Below are positions 1 through 8,064 of a stretch of 44,582 nt of DNA, piece after piece. The stretch's first letter is position 1. The number at the start of each line of letters is the position of its first letter. A program made the position numbers and the translations under genes. Source of the stretch: an uncultured Bacilli bacterium (GTDB lineage Bacteria; Bacillota_I; Bacilli_A; RF39; UBA660); the NCBI GenBank assembly GCA_944332205.1, contig CALVJN010000011.1, forward strand, positions 1 through 44,582. The letters are read 5' to 3'. Under the pieces are notes generated by a model. It was not told the origin of the DNA, did no database searches, and saw only the letters and a list, made by a program, of their open reading frames with translations.

Positions 1-77
1 TAGCGAAGTGGTCAAACGCGGCAGACTGTAAATCTGTTCCTTCGGGTTCCATGGTTCAAATCCATGTCCCTCCACCA
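1..77 (+). tRNA. tRNA-Tyr (GTA), 5' end cut by window edge
   Basis: The window opens inside the D-arm of a long-variable-arm tRNA. The anticodon loop carries GTA at 28-30 between stems 21-25 and 33-37, a short variable arm follows, and the T-arm contains GGTTCAAATCC. The 3' acceptor strand is 67-73 with encoded CCA at 75-77. The first acceptor strand lies upstream of base 1. Confidence 0.93.
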
Positions 78-97
78 TTTTATAGTAGTAAGCTAGT

Positions 98-172
98 TGC
101 CTCGTAGCCAAGCGGTAAGGCACCACACTTTGACTGTGGCATTCGCTAGTTCGAGTCTAGCCGAGGCAGCCA
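98..172 (+). tRNA. tRNA-Gln (TTG)
   Basis: The acceptor stem TGCCTCG (98-104) pairs with CGAGGCA (162-168). The anticodon TTG is at 130-132 in a seven-base loop, and CCA is encoded at 170-172. It lies 20 bases after tRNA-Tyr, so the two are probably cut from one transcript. Confidence 0.95.
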
Positions 173-177
173 AATAT

Positions 178-253
178 GTTCCGTTAGCTCAGTAGGTAGA
201 GCATTTGACTTTTAATCAAAGGGTCTGGAGTTCGAATCTCCAACGGGACACCA
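178..253 (+). tRNA. tRNA-Lys (TTT)
   Basis: The acceptor strands 178-184 and 243-249 pair with one G-U. The anticodon TTT is at 211-213 and CCA is encoded at 251-253. It is the last tRNA of the first group and is followed by a terminator hairpin. A second tRNA-Lys with CTT anticodon lies at 42142. Confidence 0.95.
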
Positions 254-266
254 TTTTTTTGTAAAT

Positions 267-290
267 AAGAGATTTATTCTCTTTTTTTTT
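267..290 (+). terminator. Intrinsic terminator after tRNA-Lys
   Basis: AAGAGA (267-272) pairs with TCTCTT (278-283) and runs into a T-tract to 290. The stem is short but well placed to end the Tyr-Gln-Lys transcript. Confidence 0.6.
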
Positions 291-332
291 ATTCTTTAAA
301 ATGTTATATTATATATAATTGAGGAATTGATA

Positions 333-2870
333 ATGAAAAAGTTAAAAAAAGATGATTATAAAAATATTGCTCTTATATTATTTTTGATAATAATTTATGT
401 ATTATGTATAACTAATTTTTTAAATAGTTTTTATGGTTCTACTGTAGATTGGGATTGCCAGCATTTTTCTATACCAGATTATTTTAGAAAGCTGTTTTAT
501 GAAACTGGAAATTTAATTCCTAATTTTGCTTTTAATTTGGGAAATGGTCAAAATATTTTTTACTATTCTTATTATGGATTATTAAATCCTATTATTTTAT
601 TTTCTTATTTTTTGCCTTTTGTTAAAATGGTTGACTATATTCAAATTTCATCAATTATTATTGTCATGATTAGCAGTATACTAATTTATAAATGGTTAGT
701 TAATAAATATAATAGGTCAACAGCTGTCTTTTCAACAATTGTATATTTGACAATAACACCAATTCTTTTCCATAGCCACAGACATATTATGTTTATTAGT
801 TACATGCCTTTTTTAATTTTAGCTTTAATTGGCGTAGATAAGTATTTTATGGAAAACAAAAGATGGCTATTAATTATTAGTGTATTTTTGCTAATAATGA
901 CAAGTTATTTTTTTAGTGTTGGTTCAATATTTGTAATAACTATATATGGATTATGTAATTTTATAAAAAATAATAAAAATATAAATTTTAAATTGTTTGT
1001 TAGTGAAGCAGTTAAATTCATTATTCCTATTTTTATAGGAATATTAATGGGAATGATAATAATTTTACCAACTCTTTATGTAATTTTAAGTGGAAGAGTA
1101 GATTCAAATGTTAGTATTAATTTTTTAAATTTGATTATTCCAAATTTAAAAATATTAAAATTGTTTTATTCATCATATTCTCCAGGTTTAAATGCATTAA
1201 TTTTAATCAGTATAATATATAGTATTATTTGTAAAAACAAACAAATTTTCTTTTTATCATTATTTATTATTATAATTTTTCTTTTCCCAATTTTTACTTA
1301 TATATTAAATGGAACAATGTATGTTGACTATAAAGTATTAATACCATTTATACCAATTTTGGTTTTGTTAGTAGCAAATATGATGTTTAATTTTGAAAAT
1401 AATGAAAAAATAATTAATAAAGTATTAATTCTTTCTTTAATGACAGGTATATTTATATTAGTTTTTAATTTAGATAATGATAAAAAAATCATTTTTATAT
1501 TAGAATTATTAATGTTAATATTATGTTTTATGAAAAAAATTAAATTTAAAAAACTAAAATTAAATAATTTGTTTATATTAGTTATTGTAATTGTAGTATC
1601 ATTATTTACATCTTTTAATTCAGATAATTTATATTTAAAGTATGACTATAATAATTTGATAAATTCTGATTCTAAAGTCTATGAAGAAGCTTTTAATAAT
1701 GAAGAAAGTATATATCGCGTTGCAAACAACAATTATTTATTGCAAAATATAAATAGAATATTATCTACTAATTATTATAGTGCTACTATTTATTCTTCTA
1801 CTTCAAATAATGATTATAAAAGTTTTTATTATAATGAAACAGGCAATGAAATAACTCAAAGGACTTATGGTAAAATAACCTCTAGTATGAATATTTTTTA
1901 TAATTTATATAATGCTAATAAATTTTTTGTATCAGATGGTAATGTACCTATAGGTTATAAAAAAGTATCAGTTAATGATAATCTTTATGTTAATGAAGAT
2001 GTATTACCAATAATATATGCTTCAGATAATATTATGGACTATGATGAATATAAAAAACTTGAATTTCCTTATAATATGGAAGCTTTGTTAAAAAATATAA
2101 TTGTTAAAGATTGTTCGAATGGTAATTTTGAAAGTTCTATAGAAAATTTTAATGGTAGTATTTCTATTTTAGAAAATGTTAGTAATGTTAAAATTAATAA
2201 AATAAATAATTTGTATAGTTTTGATATAGAAAACCCAACTCTTATAAAGTTTAGAGTGGATGGCTTAAATGAAAATGATATTTTAATGATTGAATTTTCT
2301 TTAGTGGATAATCAAAAATGTTCAAATGGTGATTTAGTAATAACTATAAATGGAATCAAAAATGTATTATCTTGTAAAAGTTGGAAGTATCATAATAAGA
2401 ATACAACGTTTAATTATGTTCTTTCTTCTAATGATGTTATTGATGAATTGGATGTTATGTTTAGTAAAGGTAATTATGTTATTTCAGACTTAAAGATGTA
2501 TGTTATAAATTATGACAAATTAAAAAATATAAAAAATAATGTTGATGAATTTTTATTTGATAAAGAAAAAACTAAAGATAATTATATAAAAGGAAATATT
2601 AATGTAACAAAAGATGGATATTTGTATATGTCTATACCTTATGATGAAGGTTTTACTATTTATTTAAATGGGAAAAAACAAGATTATGAAAAAGTTGATG
2701 GTTCTTTTATTGGATTTAAAATTAATAAAGGAGTTTATTCTTTAGAAATAATATATAATGCACCATTTTTAAAAGAAGGGAAAATAATATCTATAATAGG
2801 AATAATAATTTTCAGCATTGTATTTATATTAGAAAATAGAAAAATAAAAAAAGGTATTGCTAAAAAATAA
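333..2870 (+). CDS. YfhO-family multi-membrane-spanning protein
   Basis: An 845-residue integral membrane protein of the YfhO type. YfhO-family proteins resemble GT-C glycosyltransferases, and Bacillus and Listeria members are linked to glycosylation of lipoteichoic or wall polymers. The first extracellular loop holds the acidic stretch DWDCQHF (about residues 37-43) followed by the LGNGQN and YYSYYGLLNP segments typical of the family. About a dozen hydrophobic helices fill residues 12-430, a soluble extracytoplasmic domain covers roughly 440-815, and a last helix lies near the C terminus before a Lys-rich tail. I chose ATG 333 because GAGG (321-324) sits 8 bases before it; a TTG at 327 is in frame but too close to that site. 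It stands alone between two tRNA groups. The sugar donor and acceptor cannot be told from sequence. Confidence 0.7.
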   Translation: MKKLKKDDYKNIALILFLIIIYVLCITNFLNSFYGSTVDWDCQHFSIPDYFRKLFYETGNLIPNFAFNLGNGQNIFYYSYYGLLNPIILFSYFLPFVKMVDYIQISSIIIVMISSILIYKWLVNKYNRSTAVFSTIVYLTITPILFHSHRHIMFISYMPFLILALIGVDKYFMENKRWLLIISVFLLIMTSYFFSVGSIFVITIYGLCNFIKNNKNINFKLFVSEAVKFIIPIFIGILMGMIIILPTLYVILSGRVDSNVSINFLNLIIPNLKILKLFYSSYSPGLNALILISIIYSIICKNKQIFFLSLFIIIIFLFPIFTYILNGTMYVDYKVLIPFIPILVLLVANMMFNFENNEKIINKVLILSLMTGIFILVFNLDNDKKIIFILELLMLILCFMKKIKFKKLKLNNLFILVIVIVVSLFTSFNSDNLYLKYDYNNLINSDSKVYEEAFNNEESIYRVANNNYLLQNINRILSTNYYSATIYSSTSNNDYKSFYYNETGNEITQRTYGKITSSMNIFYNLYNANKFFVSDGNVPIGYKKVSVNDNLYVNEDVLPIIYASDNIMDYDEYKKLEFPYNMEALLKNIIVKDCSNGNFESSIENFNGSISILENVSNVKINKINNLYSFDIENPTLIKFRVDGLNENDILMIEFSLVDNQKCSNGDLVITINGIKNVLSCKSWKYHNKNTTFNYVLSSNDVIDELDVMFSKGNYVISDLKMYVINYDKLKNIKNNVDEFLFDKEKTKDNYIKGNINVTKDGYLYMSIPYDEGFTIYLNGKKQDYEKVDGSFIGFKINKGVYSLEIIYNAPFLKEGKIISIIGIIIFSIVFILENRKIKKGIAKK

Positions 2871-2890
2871 TTTTTGATATATAATCAAAT

Positions 2891-2909
2891 AGTCTTATGA
2901 ATTAAGACT
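2891..2909 (+). promoter_or_regulatory. Hairpin just upstream of tRNA-Leu
   Basis: AGTCTTA and TAAGACT form a perfect 7-bp stem with a 5-base loop, three bases before the tRNA-Leu 5' end. No T-tract follows, so it does not look like a terminator. It may help processing if the tRNA is cotranscribed with the YfhO gene; this is inference. Confidence 0.4.
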
Positions 2910-2912
2910 GTT

Positions 2913-3001
2913 GCCTGAGTGGCGGAATAGGTAGACGCACAGGACTTAAAATCCTGCGGGTGTTAAAACCCGTGCCGGTTCAAGTCCGGCCTTAGGCACC
3001 A
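2913..3001 (+). tRNA. tRNA-Leu (TAA)
   Basis: Class II tRNA with a long variable arm. The acceptor GCCTGAG (2913-2919) pairs with CTTAGGC (2991-2997), the anticodon TAA is at 2947-2949, and CCA is encoded at 2999-3001. No clear promoter of its own is seen; it may be read from the upstream membrane protein gene. Confidence 0.95.
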
Positions 3002-3012
3002 TTTTATGTTGT

Positions 3013-3033
3013 AACAGACGAAAGTCTGTTTTT
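3013..3033 (+). terminator. Intrinsic terminator after tRNA-Leu
   Basis: AACAGAC (3013-3019) and GTCTGTT (3024-3030) form a stem with a GAAA tetraloop, followed by a run of T. Confidence 0.85.
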
Positions 3034-3057
3034 CTATATAATATAGTTAAAATAATA

Positions 3058-3087
3058 TTGACTTTATTATATTGTAAATGTTATAAT
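3058..3087 (+). promoter_or_regulatory. Promoter of the six-tRNA operon
   Basis: TTGACT (3058-3063) and TATAAT (3082-3087) are 18 bases apart, and a TG one base before the -10 box makes it an extended -10. It lies about 38 bases before tRNA-Ser. The tRNA-Ser(GCT) promoter at 42530 has the same boxes and spacing. Confidence 0.8.
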
Positions 3088-3124
3088 TTATTTGTTGCTT
3101 TAAGTGAGTAGCAAATAGTGTTTT

Positions 3125-3216
3125 GGAGGAATACCCAAGTTGGTTGAAGGGACCGGTCTTGAAAACCGGGAGGTCGTGCAAGCGGCGCAGGGGTTCGAAT
3201 CCCTTTTCCTCCGCCA
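3125..3216 (+). tRNA. tRNA-Ser (TGA)
   Basis: Class II tRNA: GGAGGAA (3125-3131) pairs with TTCCTCC (3206-3212), the anticodon TGA is at 3160-3162, a long variable arm is present, and CCA is at 3214-3216. It is the first gene of the operon. Its wobble U is an expected target of the TrhP/TrmR enzymes encoded at 28.9-31.5 kb. Confidence 0.95.
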
Positions 3217-3225
3217 TTTATTTAT

Positions 3226-3302
<77 letters not shown>

Positions 3303-3304
3303 AT

Positions 3305-3380
3305 GGTTTCGTAGTGCAGTGGTTAACACGTCTGCCTGTCACGCAGAAGATCGCGGGTTCAATCCCCGTCGAAACCGCCA
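3305..3380 (+). tRNA. tRNA-Asp (GTC)
   Basis: GGTTTCG (3305-3311) pairs with CGAAACC (3370-3376). The anticodon GTC is at 3338-3340 and CCA at 3378-3380. It starts two bases after the fMet CCA. Confidence 0.95.
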
Positions 3381-3383
3381 TAT

Positions 3384-3459
<76 letters not shown>

Positions 3460-3490
3460 TTATTATATAATATTTATGTTACGTATTCAT

Positions 3491-3567
3491 GCGCTCGTAG
3501 CTCAGCTGGATAGAGTGTTTGGCTACGAACCAAAAGGTCAGGGGTTCGAATCCCTTCGAGCGCACCA
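3491..3567 (+). tRNA. tRNA-Arg (ACG)
   Basis: GCGCTCG (3491-3497) pairs with CGAGCGC (3557-3563). The anticodon ACG is at 3525-3527; A34 is expected to be deaminated to inosine by TadA. CCA is encoded at 3565-3567. Confidence 0.95.
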
Positions 3568-3578
3568 CTTTAAAATAA

Positions 3579-3655
3579 CGGGAAGTGGCTCAATTTGGTA
3601 GAGCACTTGGTTTGGGACCAAGGGGTTGCAGGTTCAAATCCTGTCTTCCCGACCA
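3579..3655 (+). tRNA. tRNA-Pro (TGG)
   Basis: CGGGAAG (3579-3585) pairs with CTTCCCG (3645-3651). The anticodon TGG is at 3613-3615 and CCA at 3653-3655. It is the last gene of the operon and, by its wobble U, an expected substrate of the mo5U enzymes encoded at 28.9-31.5 kb. Confidence 0.95.
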
Positions 3656-3665
3656 TTTAGTATTT

Positions 3666-3692
3666 AAGAACTTATCATTAAGTTCTTTTTTT
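3666..3692 (+). terminator. Intrinsic terminator of the tRNA operon
   Basis: AAGAACTTA (3666-3674) and TAAGTTCTT (3679-3687) form a 9-bp stem with a 4-base loop, followed by T residues. Confidence 0.85.
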
Positions 3693-3768
3693 GTGTTATA
3701 TTATAATTTTTTTTTAAAAATTTATATTAATATAATTTATAATTAAATTATATTAATTTATTTTTCGT

Positions 3769-3798
3769 TTGATAAAATAAATTGCTACGTGGTATACT
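3769..3798 (+). promoter_or_regulatory. Promoter of the DUF1003-HD unit
   Basis: TTGATA (3769-3774) and TATACT (3793-3798) are 18 bases apart, 25 bases before the chosen start codon. Confidence 0.6.
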
Positions 3799-3822
3799 AT
3801 ATATTATTATATGAGGTGTTTT

Positions 3823-4335
3823 ATGGAAAATAAAAATATAAAAGAAAAAATAGTAAAACAATTAGTAAATCAAAATATAGATATTGAAAATGAACAAGAA
3901 CTAATAGAAATGCTTATTAACGAACCAATTGCAATAGATGTTGATAAGGTGAATAAAGAAAAATTAAAGTTTGGGGATAAATTAGCTGATGCTATTACAA
4001 GATTAGCTGGTAGTTGGCTTTTTATAATAATATTTTGCTTATTTTTAATTTCATGGATGGTACTTAATAATACATTGTTTAAATCGATTGATCCATATCC
4101 ATATATTCTTTTGAATTTAATGTTATCATGTATTGCGGCATTACAGGCTCCTATAATTATGATGAGTCAAAATCGTGAATCTAAAAAAGATAGTTTGCGT
4201 AGTAAAAATGATTATAAAACTGATTTAAAAAGTGAATTAATATTAGAAATATTACATGAACAAATGTCAGAAATAATTTCTAATCAAAAAAAAATAATTA
4301 AGTCATTAGAAGAAAAAAAAGAAAGTGATAAATAA
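3823..4335 (+). CDS. DUF1003 family membrane protein
   Basis: A 170-residue protein with two central transmembrane helices. The second half of the membrane region reads FKSIDPYPYILLNLMLSC followed by QAPIIMMSQNRESKKD, the signature of DUF1003. The family's function is not established. The N-terminal 60 residues are charged and probably cytoplasmic, and the tail (about 125-170) is a Lys/Glu-rich predicted coiled coil. An in-frame ATG at 3811 overlaps the ribosome site GAGGTG (3813-3818), so ATG 3823 is taken. It abuts the HD-domain gene with no gap and shares its promoter, which suggests a common function. Confidence 0.8.
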   Translation: MENKNIKEKIVKQLVNQNIDIENEQELIEMLINEPIAIDVDKVNKEKLKFGDKLADAITRLAGSWLFIIIFCLFLISWMVLNNTLFKSIDPYPYILLNLMLSCIAALQAPIIMMSQNRESKKDSLRSKNDYKTDLKSELILEILHEQMSEIISNQKKIIKSLEEKKESDK

Positions 4336-4842
4336 ATGCGAATTCATCATTTTATTGAATATTATAACATAATAAAACCAATATTAGAAAACGAGGAATT
4401 TAGAAAAAGAAAGAAATTTATGCATCATGAAAATGAGAGTGTGTATAATCATTCATTAAAAGTATCATTGTTGTCATATAAAATTGCAAAAAAGATGGGC
4501 GTGGATTATAAAAGTGCTACTATAGGTGGCTTACTTCATGATTTTTATAGTAAACCATGGCAGGAAAATAATAATGAAAAAACTTCTTTATTTAAAATGC
4601 ATGGCTTTACACATGCTAGAGATGCTTACAAAAATTCAAAAAAATATTTTAATGACTTAATTACTCCAAAAATAAAAGATATTATAGTGAAGCATATGTT
4701 TCCACTCAATCCAATACCTCCTAAATATATTGAATCGTGGATTGTTACTGTTGCAGATAAAATGGTGTCGTCTACAGTGTTATTACATCCTACACAATAT
4801 CCAAAATATTTAGGTATTAAAAGGAGGAAAAATGAAGATTAA
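4336..4842 (+). CDS. HD-domain phosphohydrolase-like protein
   Basis: A 168-residue soluble protein with the HD-superfamily pattern: His in YNHSLKVS (about residue 39), the HD pair in GGLLHDFY (about 69-70), a further His in TTAR-like context (GFTHARDAY), and Asp in TVADKMVSS near residue 146. These are the metal ligands of phosphohydrolases that act on nucleotides or phosphoesters. The substrate is unknown. Its ATG follows the stop codon of the DUF1003 gene directly, so translation is probably coupled, and its last 11 bases overlap a small membrane-protein gene. YqeK (Ap4A hydrolase) has similar size and layout, but I do not see enough to call it that. Confidence 0.65.
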   Translation: MRIHHFIEYYNIIKPILENEEFRKRKKFMHHENESVYNHSLKVSLLSYKIAKKMGVDYKSATIGGLLHDFYSKPWQENNNEKTSLFKMHGFTHARDAYKNSKKYFNDLITPKIKDIIVKHMFPLNPIPPKYIESWIVTVADKMVSSTVLLHPTQYPKYLGIKRRKNED

Positions 4843-4924
4843 ACTTGATTGGTATAAAACTTTAGCAATTATTATAATGATTGTTAGCATTATTTTTATA
4901 ATAATTAATATTTTAAATATGTAA
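4832..4924 (+). CDS. Putative 30-residue single-span membrane microprotein
   Basis: ATG 4832 opens a 30-codon frame preceded by a strong ribosome site (AAGGAGG, 4821-4827). The product starts MKIKLDWYK and then is almost entirely Ile/Val/Leu/Phe through residue 27, a single membrane helix with a positively charged N terminus. It overlaps the end of the HD gene by 11 bases in another frame, so it is likely the third gene of that unit. Function unknown. The good ribosome site and uniform hydrophobicity are the only evidence that it is expressed. Confidence 0.55.
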   Translation: MKIKLDWYKTLAIIIMIVSIIFIIINILNM

Positions 4925-5264
4925 ATTAAATTTTTAAATTTTTTGTAAAATATTGTAATTAGTTGACAAACTAAAGAATATTATAAAGAGAAAAAATAGT
5001 TTAGCATAACTATTAGAAGTGATAATTAGATAAGTCTTAACAACATAAAAAGACGTGCATATACAATATTAGGGTAAAAGTAACTTATCGTTTTCTATAT
5101 TATAATTGTTATACATTTATCTATTTTATATAAAGAACTTTAGACTAATATTACAAAATTATGTTGGCTGTCATTTATGATGATTAAAAAAATTAAAAAT
5201 GTCCATTGTAAATATCCATAAGTGATATTTTTATTTTCTTTAAGTTTAATTATAATTATATACA
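4925..5264 (+). other. Gene-free AT-rich stretch with possible local RNA structure
   Basis: No convincing coding frame is seen on either strand. Two inverted repeats are visible: AATAGTT/AACTATT at 4995-5014, and GATAAGT (5029-5035) with ACTTATC (5083-5089), which encloses 47 bases and is followed by TTTT. A TTGACA at 4963 lacks a well-spaced -10 box. A small RNA is possible but no known family is recognised. Confidence 0.3.
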
Positions 5265-5273
5265 TGCTATAAT
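5265..5273 (+). promoter_or_regulatory. Extended -10 promoter of rsmI
   Basis: TG-C-TATAAT at 5265-5273, 18 bases before the start codon; no good -35 box is seen. Confidence 0.6.
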
Positions 5274-5291
5274 TGTTTTGGTGATGAAAAT

Positions 5292-6152
5292 ATGGGAACT
5301 TTATTTGTTGTAGCTACTCCTATTGGAAATTTAAATGATATATCAAAAAGAGTTTTAGATGTTTTAAATAATTGTGATTTTATTGCAGCTGAAGATACAC
5401 GCAATACTGTAAAGTTATTGAATTATTATGGTATTAAAAAAAGCATGACATCATATCATAAGTTTAATGAAAAAAGTAAAAGTAATGTTATAATTGAAAA
5501 AATATTAGAAGGTAAAAATGTAGTATTAGTATCTGATGCAGGAACTCCTTGTATATCAGATCCTGGATATGAATTAGTGAAATTAGCTAGAGAAAATAAA
5601 ATAACAATTATAGGAATACCTGGTCCATCTGCCATAATAACTGCATTATCAATTTCTGGATTAGATACTTCGACTTTTTCTTTTTGTGGCTTTCTTCCAA
5701 CAGATAATACAAAATTGAAAAAGAAATTAGATGAAATAAAAAATAGCGATATAAATACATTTGTAATTTATGAATCTCCAAGGCGTTTATTAAAACTAAT
5801 AGAAATATTAAATAAAACTTTTAGTGACGCTTTAGTTTTTATAGCTTCTGATTTAACTAAGATTCACGAAAGAGGTTTTTTCGGAAAGATAAGTGAGGTA
5901 TTACAAATCTTAAAGGAAGATCCTAATATTGAGAAAGGTGAATATGTAGTTGTATTACAAAAAGGAAAAAAAGAATTTAATGAAAAAAAAGAAGATACTT
6001 GTTTTAGTATTGAGGCATTACTAGTGGATATAATTGTAAAAAATAATTGTTCTTTAAAGGATGCAATAAAAATATTACAGAATAATAAATCATTAAAAAA
6101 GAATCAAATATATTTGGCTAGTTTAAATTTAAAAAAAGTTTTCGAAAAATAA
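5292..6152 (+). CDS. rsmI: 16S rRNA 2'-O-methyltransferase RsmI
   Basis: RsmI methylates the ribose of C1402 in 16S rRNA with SAM. The 286-residue product has the family's opening (FVVATPIGNLNDIS, residues 5-18), the AAEDTRNT segment near 33-40, SYHKFNE, the SDAGTPCISDPG stretch (about 80-91), the GPSA turn (about 111-114), and the FCGFLP and YESPRR elements of the tetrapyrrole-methylase fold. The length matches the family. ATG 5292 follows a GGTGAT ribosome site. It appears monocistronic and has an extended -10 promoter. Confidence 0.95.
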   Translation: MGTLFVVATPIGNLNDISKRVLDVLNNCDFIAAEDTRNTVKLLNYYGIKKSMTSYHKFNEKSKSNVIIEKILEGKNVVLVSDAGTPCISDPGYELVKLARENKITIIGIPGPSAIITALSISGLDTSTFSFCGFLPTDNTKLKKKLDEIKNSDINTFVIYESPRRLLKLIEILNKTFSDALVFIASDLTKIHERGFFGKISEVLQILKEDPNIEKGEYVVVLQKGKKEFNEKKEDTCFSIEALLVDIIVKNNCSLKDAIKILQNNKSLKKNQIYLASLNLKKVFEK

Positions 6153-6243
6153 ATGTAAAAGTAATAAAAAAAATATAATTTTATTTGTTTATTTTTTTAA
6201 TATATGATATAACAATAATATAAGATAAGTAATAGGAGGATTT

Positions 6244-6816
6244 ATGGAATTAATAATTTTTATTGCAATTTTAATAGCATCATTTTGTTTTGTAGTATAT
6301 ATACCTACAACATTATTTTTAAGAGATGTTAAAGTAAAAAGAAAAGGCAAAGAAAATTTATTGACATTTATTGCATTTTCACTTATGTTTTTATTATTAA
6401 GTTATATATGTGTTGGATTTTATTCATTAAAGTCAGTAGGTGAAGTAACAGAGTGTAGTGTTTTGTCAAATATGAATTGTTTATTTTATGATACTTTACC
6501 ACGTGTAATAAGACCTGATTTATCAATCTATATGGTTTTACTTACTCAGTTAATTCTTATGGTAGCTTATGCATATTATACTGTGAAAAATATTATGGAA
6601 TATAATAATAAAGTAAGGGTAGCTACTAATTTGTTTATTTTCTTCTTCGTTGCAATAGTTGCGTCTATTTTACATTATTTTGTATTATATGATTCAGCGT
6701 TTGTATCTGGATTAAAATATATTACCCTATTTAGTGCTAATGCATATATTATATTGCCGTTTATGTATTTAGTAATTATAACTTATGTTAATAGGGATCA
6801 ACTAAAATCAAAATAG
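6244..6816 (+). CDS. Unknown protein with five membrane helices
   Basis: A 190-residue hydrophobic protein preceded by a strong ribosome site (AGGAGG six bases before ATG 6244). Helices are predicted at about residues 1-25, 38-62, 92-115, 124-148 and 154-183. Two Cys (about 72 and 80) lie in the loop after helix 2. No family is recognised. It is followed 39 bases later by the PRPP synthetase gene with no terminator between them, so the two may be cotranscribed. Confidence 0.55.
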   Translation: MELIIFIAILIASFCFVVYIPTTLFLRDVKVKRKGKENLLTFIAFSLMFLLLSYICVGFYSLKSVGEVTECSVLSNMNCLFYDTLPRVIRPDLSIYMVLLTQLILMVAYAYYTVKNIMEYNNKVRVATNLFIFFFVAIVASILHYFVLYDSAFVSGLKYITLFSANAYIILPFMYLVIITYVNRDQLKSK

Positions 6817-6855
6817 TGGATTCCTTTTTTTTGTAGTAAAAGTAGTGGAGGTTTT

Positions 6856-7953
6856 ATGAGTAGTAGTGATTTAAAAATAATAGTTATGGATTCAATGAAG
6901 GAATTTGGAGATTTATTAGACAAAAATTTAAATAAAATAAATGGTAGTAACGAAAATCATTTGATAAGCATTTCAGCTAGTAGATTTCAAAATGGTGAAG
7001 GTAAGGTAAAAATTAATGAAACTGTAAGAGGAAAAAATATTTTTATTTTAACAGATATAGGTAACTATAATATTAGTTATATGCTTCATGGTAAAGAACA
7101 TTTTATGGCTCCTGATGAACATTTTCAAGATATTAAAAGAGTTATAAGTGCAATATCTGGTCATGCTAATAAAATAACATTAATCATGCCTTTATTGTAT
7201 CAGTCAAGACAACATAGAAGGAAAGGAAGAGAATCTTTAGATTGTGCTATAGCACTTCAAGAATTAGAAAGGTTAGGGATAAATGATATTGTCACATTTG
7301 ACGCACATGATCCTAATATTTGTAATGCAATACCAACACTTCCTTTTGAAAATTTTTATCCAACACATACTATTTTAGATAAAATAGTTGAAAATGAAAT
7401 TGATAGTATAGATAATCTTTTAGTTATTAGCCCAGATACTGGTGCTATGGAAAGAGCTAGATATTATGCTGATATGTTAGGATGTAATGTTGGCCTTTTC
7501 TATAAAAGAAGAGATTATAGTAAAATTGTAGATGGAAAAAATCCAATAATATGTCATGCATATATGGGGGACGACGTTTTTGGAAAAAATATTATTGTTG
7601 TAGATGATATGATTGCAAGTGGTGGATCTATGATTGAAGTTTGCGAAGAGTTGAAGAAAAAAGGTGCTAGAAAAATTTTTTTGGTTACGACATTTGCATT
7701 ATTTACAGAGGGAATTGATAATTTTAAAGAAGCTTATAAGAATAAATTATTTAATAAAATTTATTCAACTAATTTATCTTATGTTCCAGATAGTGTAAAA
7801 AAAGAAAAATGGTTTTTTTCAGTTGATTGCTCTAGTCAAGTAGCTAATATTATAAATACACTTAACAATAATATTTCTATTGCTCATTTGTTTAATGGAA
7901 AAGAAGAAATTGCTTTAAAAATAAAAAAATGTTTAGAAGATAATTCAAATTAA
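6856..7953 (+). CDS. Divergent ribose-phosphate pyrophosphokinase (PRPP synthetase)
   Basis: Makes PRPP from ribose 5-phosphate and ATP for nucleotide, His and Trp synthesis. At 365 residues it is longer than the usual ~315. The C-terminal half has the PRPP-binding loop VVDDMIASGGS (about 251-261) and the SPDTGAMERARYYAD element (about 193-207). A KRRDY segment matches the catalytic KRRPR loop, and FDAHDP (about 147-152) carries the catalytic His. The N-terminal half is unusual: YQSRQHRRKGRE replaces the usual YGYARQDRK region, and extra residues surround HGKEHFMAPDEHF. ATG 6856 is preceded by GGAGG. The core fold is clear; exact activity and regulation by ADP or phosphate are not. Confidence 0.8.
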   Translation: MSSSDLKIIVMDSMKEFGDLLDKNLNKINGSNENHLISISASRFQNGEGKVKINETVRGKNIFILTDIGNYNISYMLHGKEHFMAPDEHFQDIKRVISAISGHANKITLIMPLLYQSRQHRRKGRESLDCAIALQELERLGINDIVTFDAHDPNICNAIPTLPFENFYPTHTILDKIVENEIDSIDNLLVISPDTGAMERARYYADMLGCNVGLFYKRRDYSKIVDGKNPIICHAYMGDDVFGKNIIVVDDMIASGGSMIEVCEELKKKGARKIFLVTTFALFTEGIDNFKEAYKNKLFNKIYSTNLSYVPDSVKKEKWFFSVDCSSQVANIINTLNNNISIAHLFNGKEEIALKIKKCLEDNSN

Positions 7954-8022
7954 GTATTAAAATAAAATTAAATAATAAAATATATAATATGATAAAAAAA
8001 TATAGAAATTTTTTAAATAAAA

Positions 8023-8031
8023 TGATATAAT
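8023..8031 (+). promoter_or_regulatory. Extended -10 promoter of pflBA
   Basis: TG-A-TATAAT at 8023-8031, 33 bases before the pflB start. No strong -35 box is seen. Confidence 0.6.
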
Positions 8032-8064
8032 CATAAATCATGCATAATTAATGGAGGTAACAGA

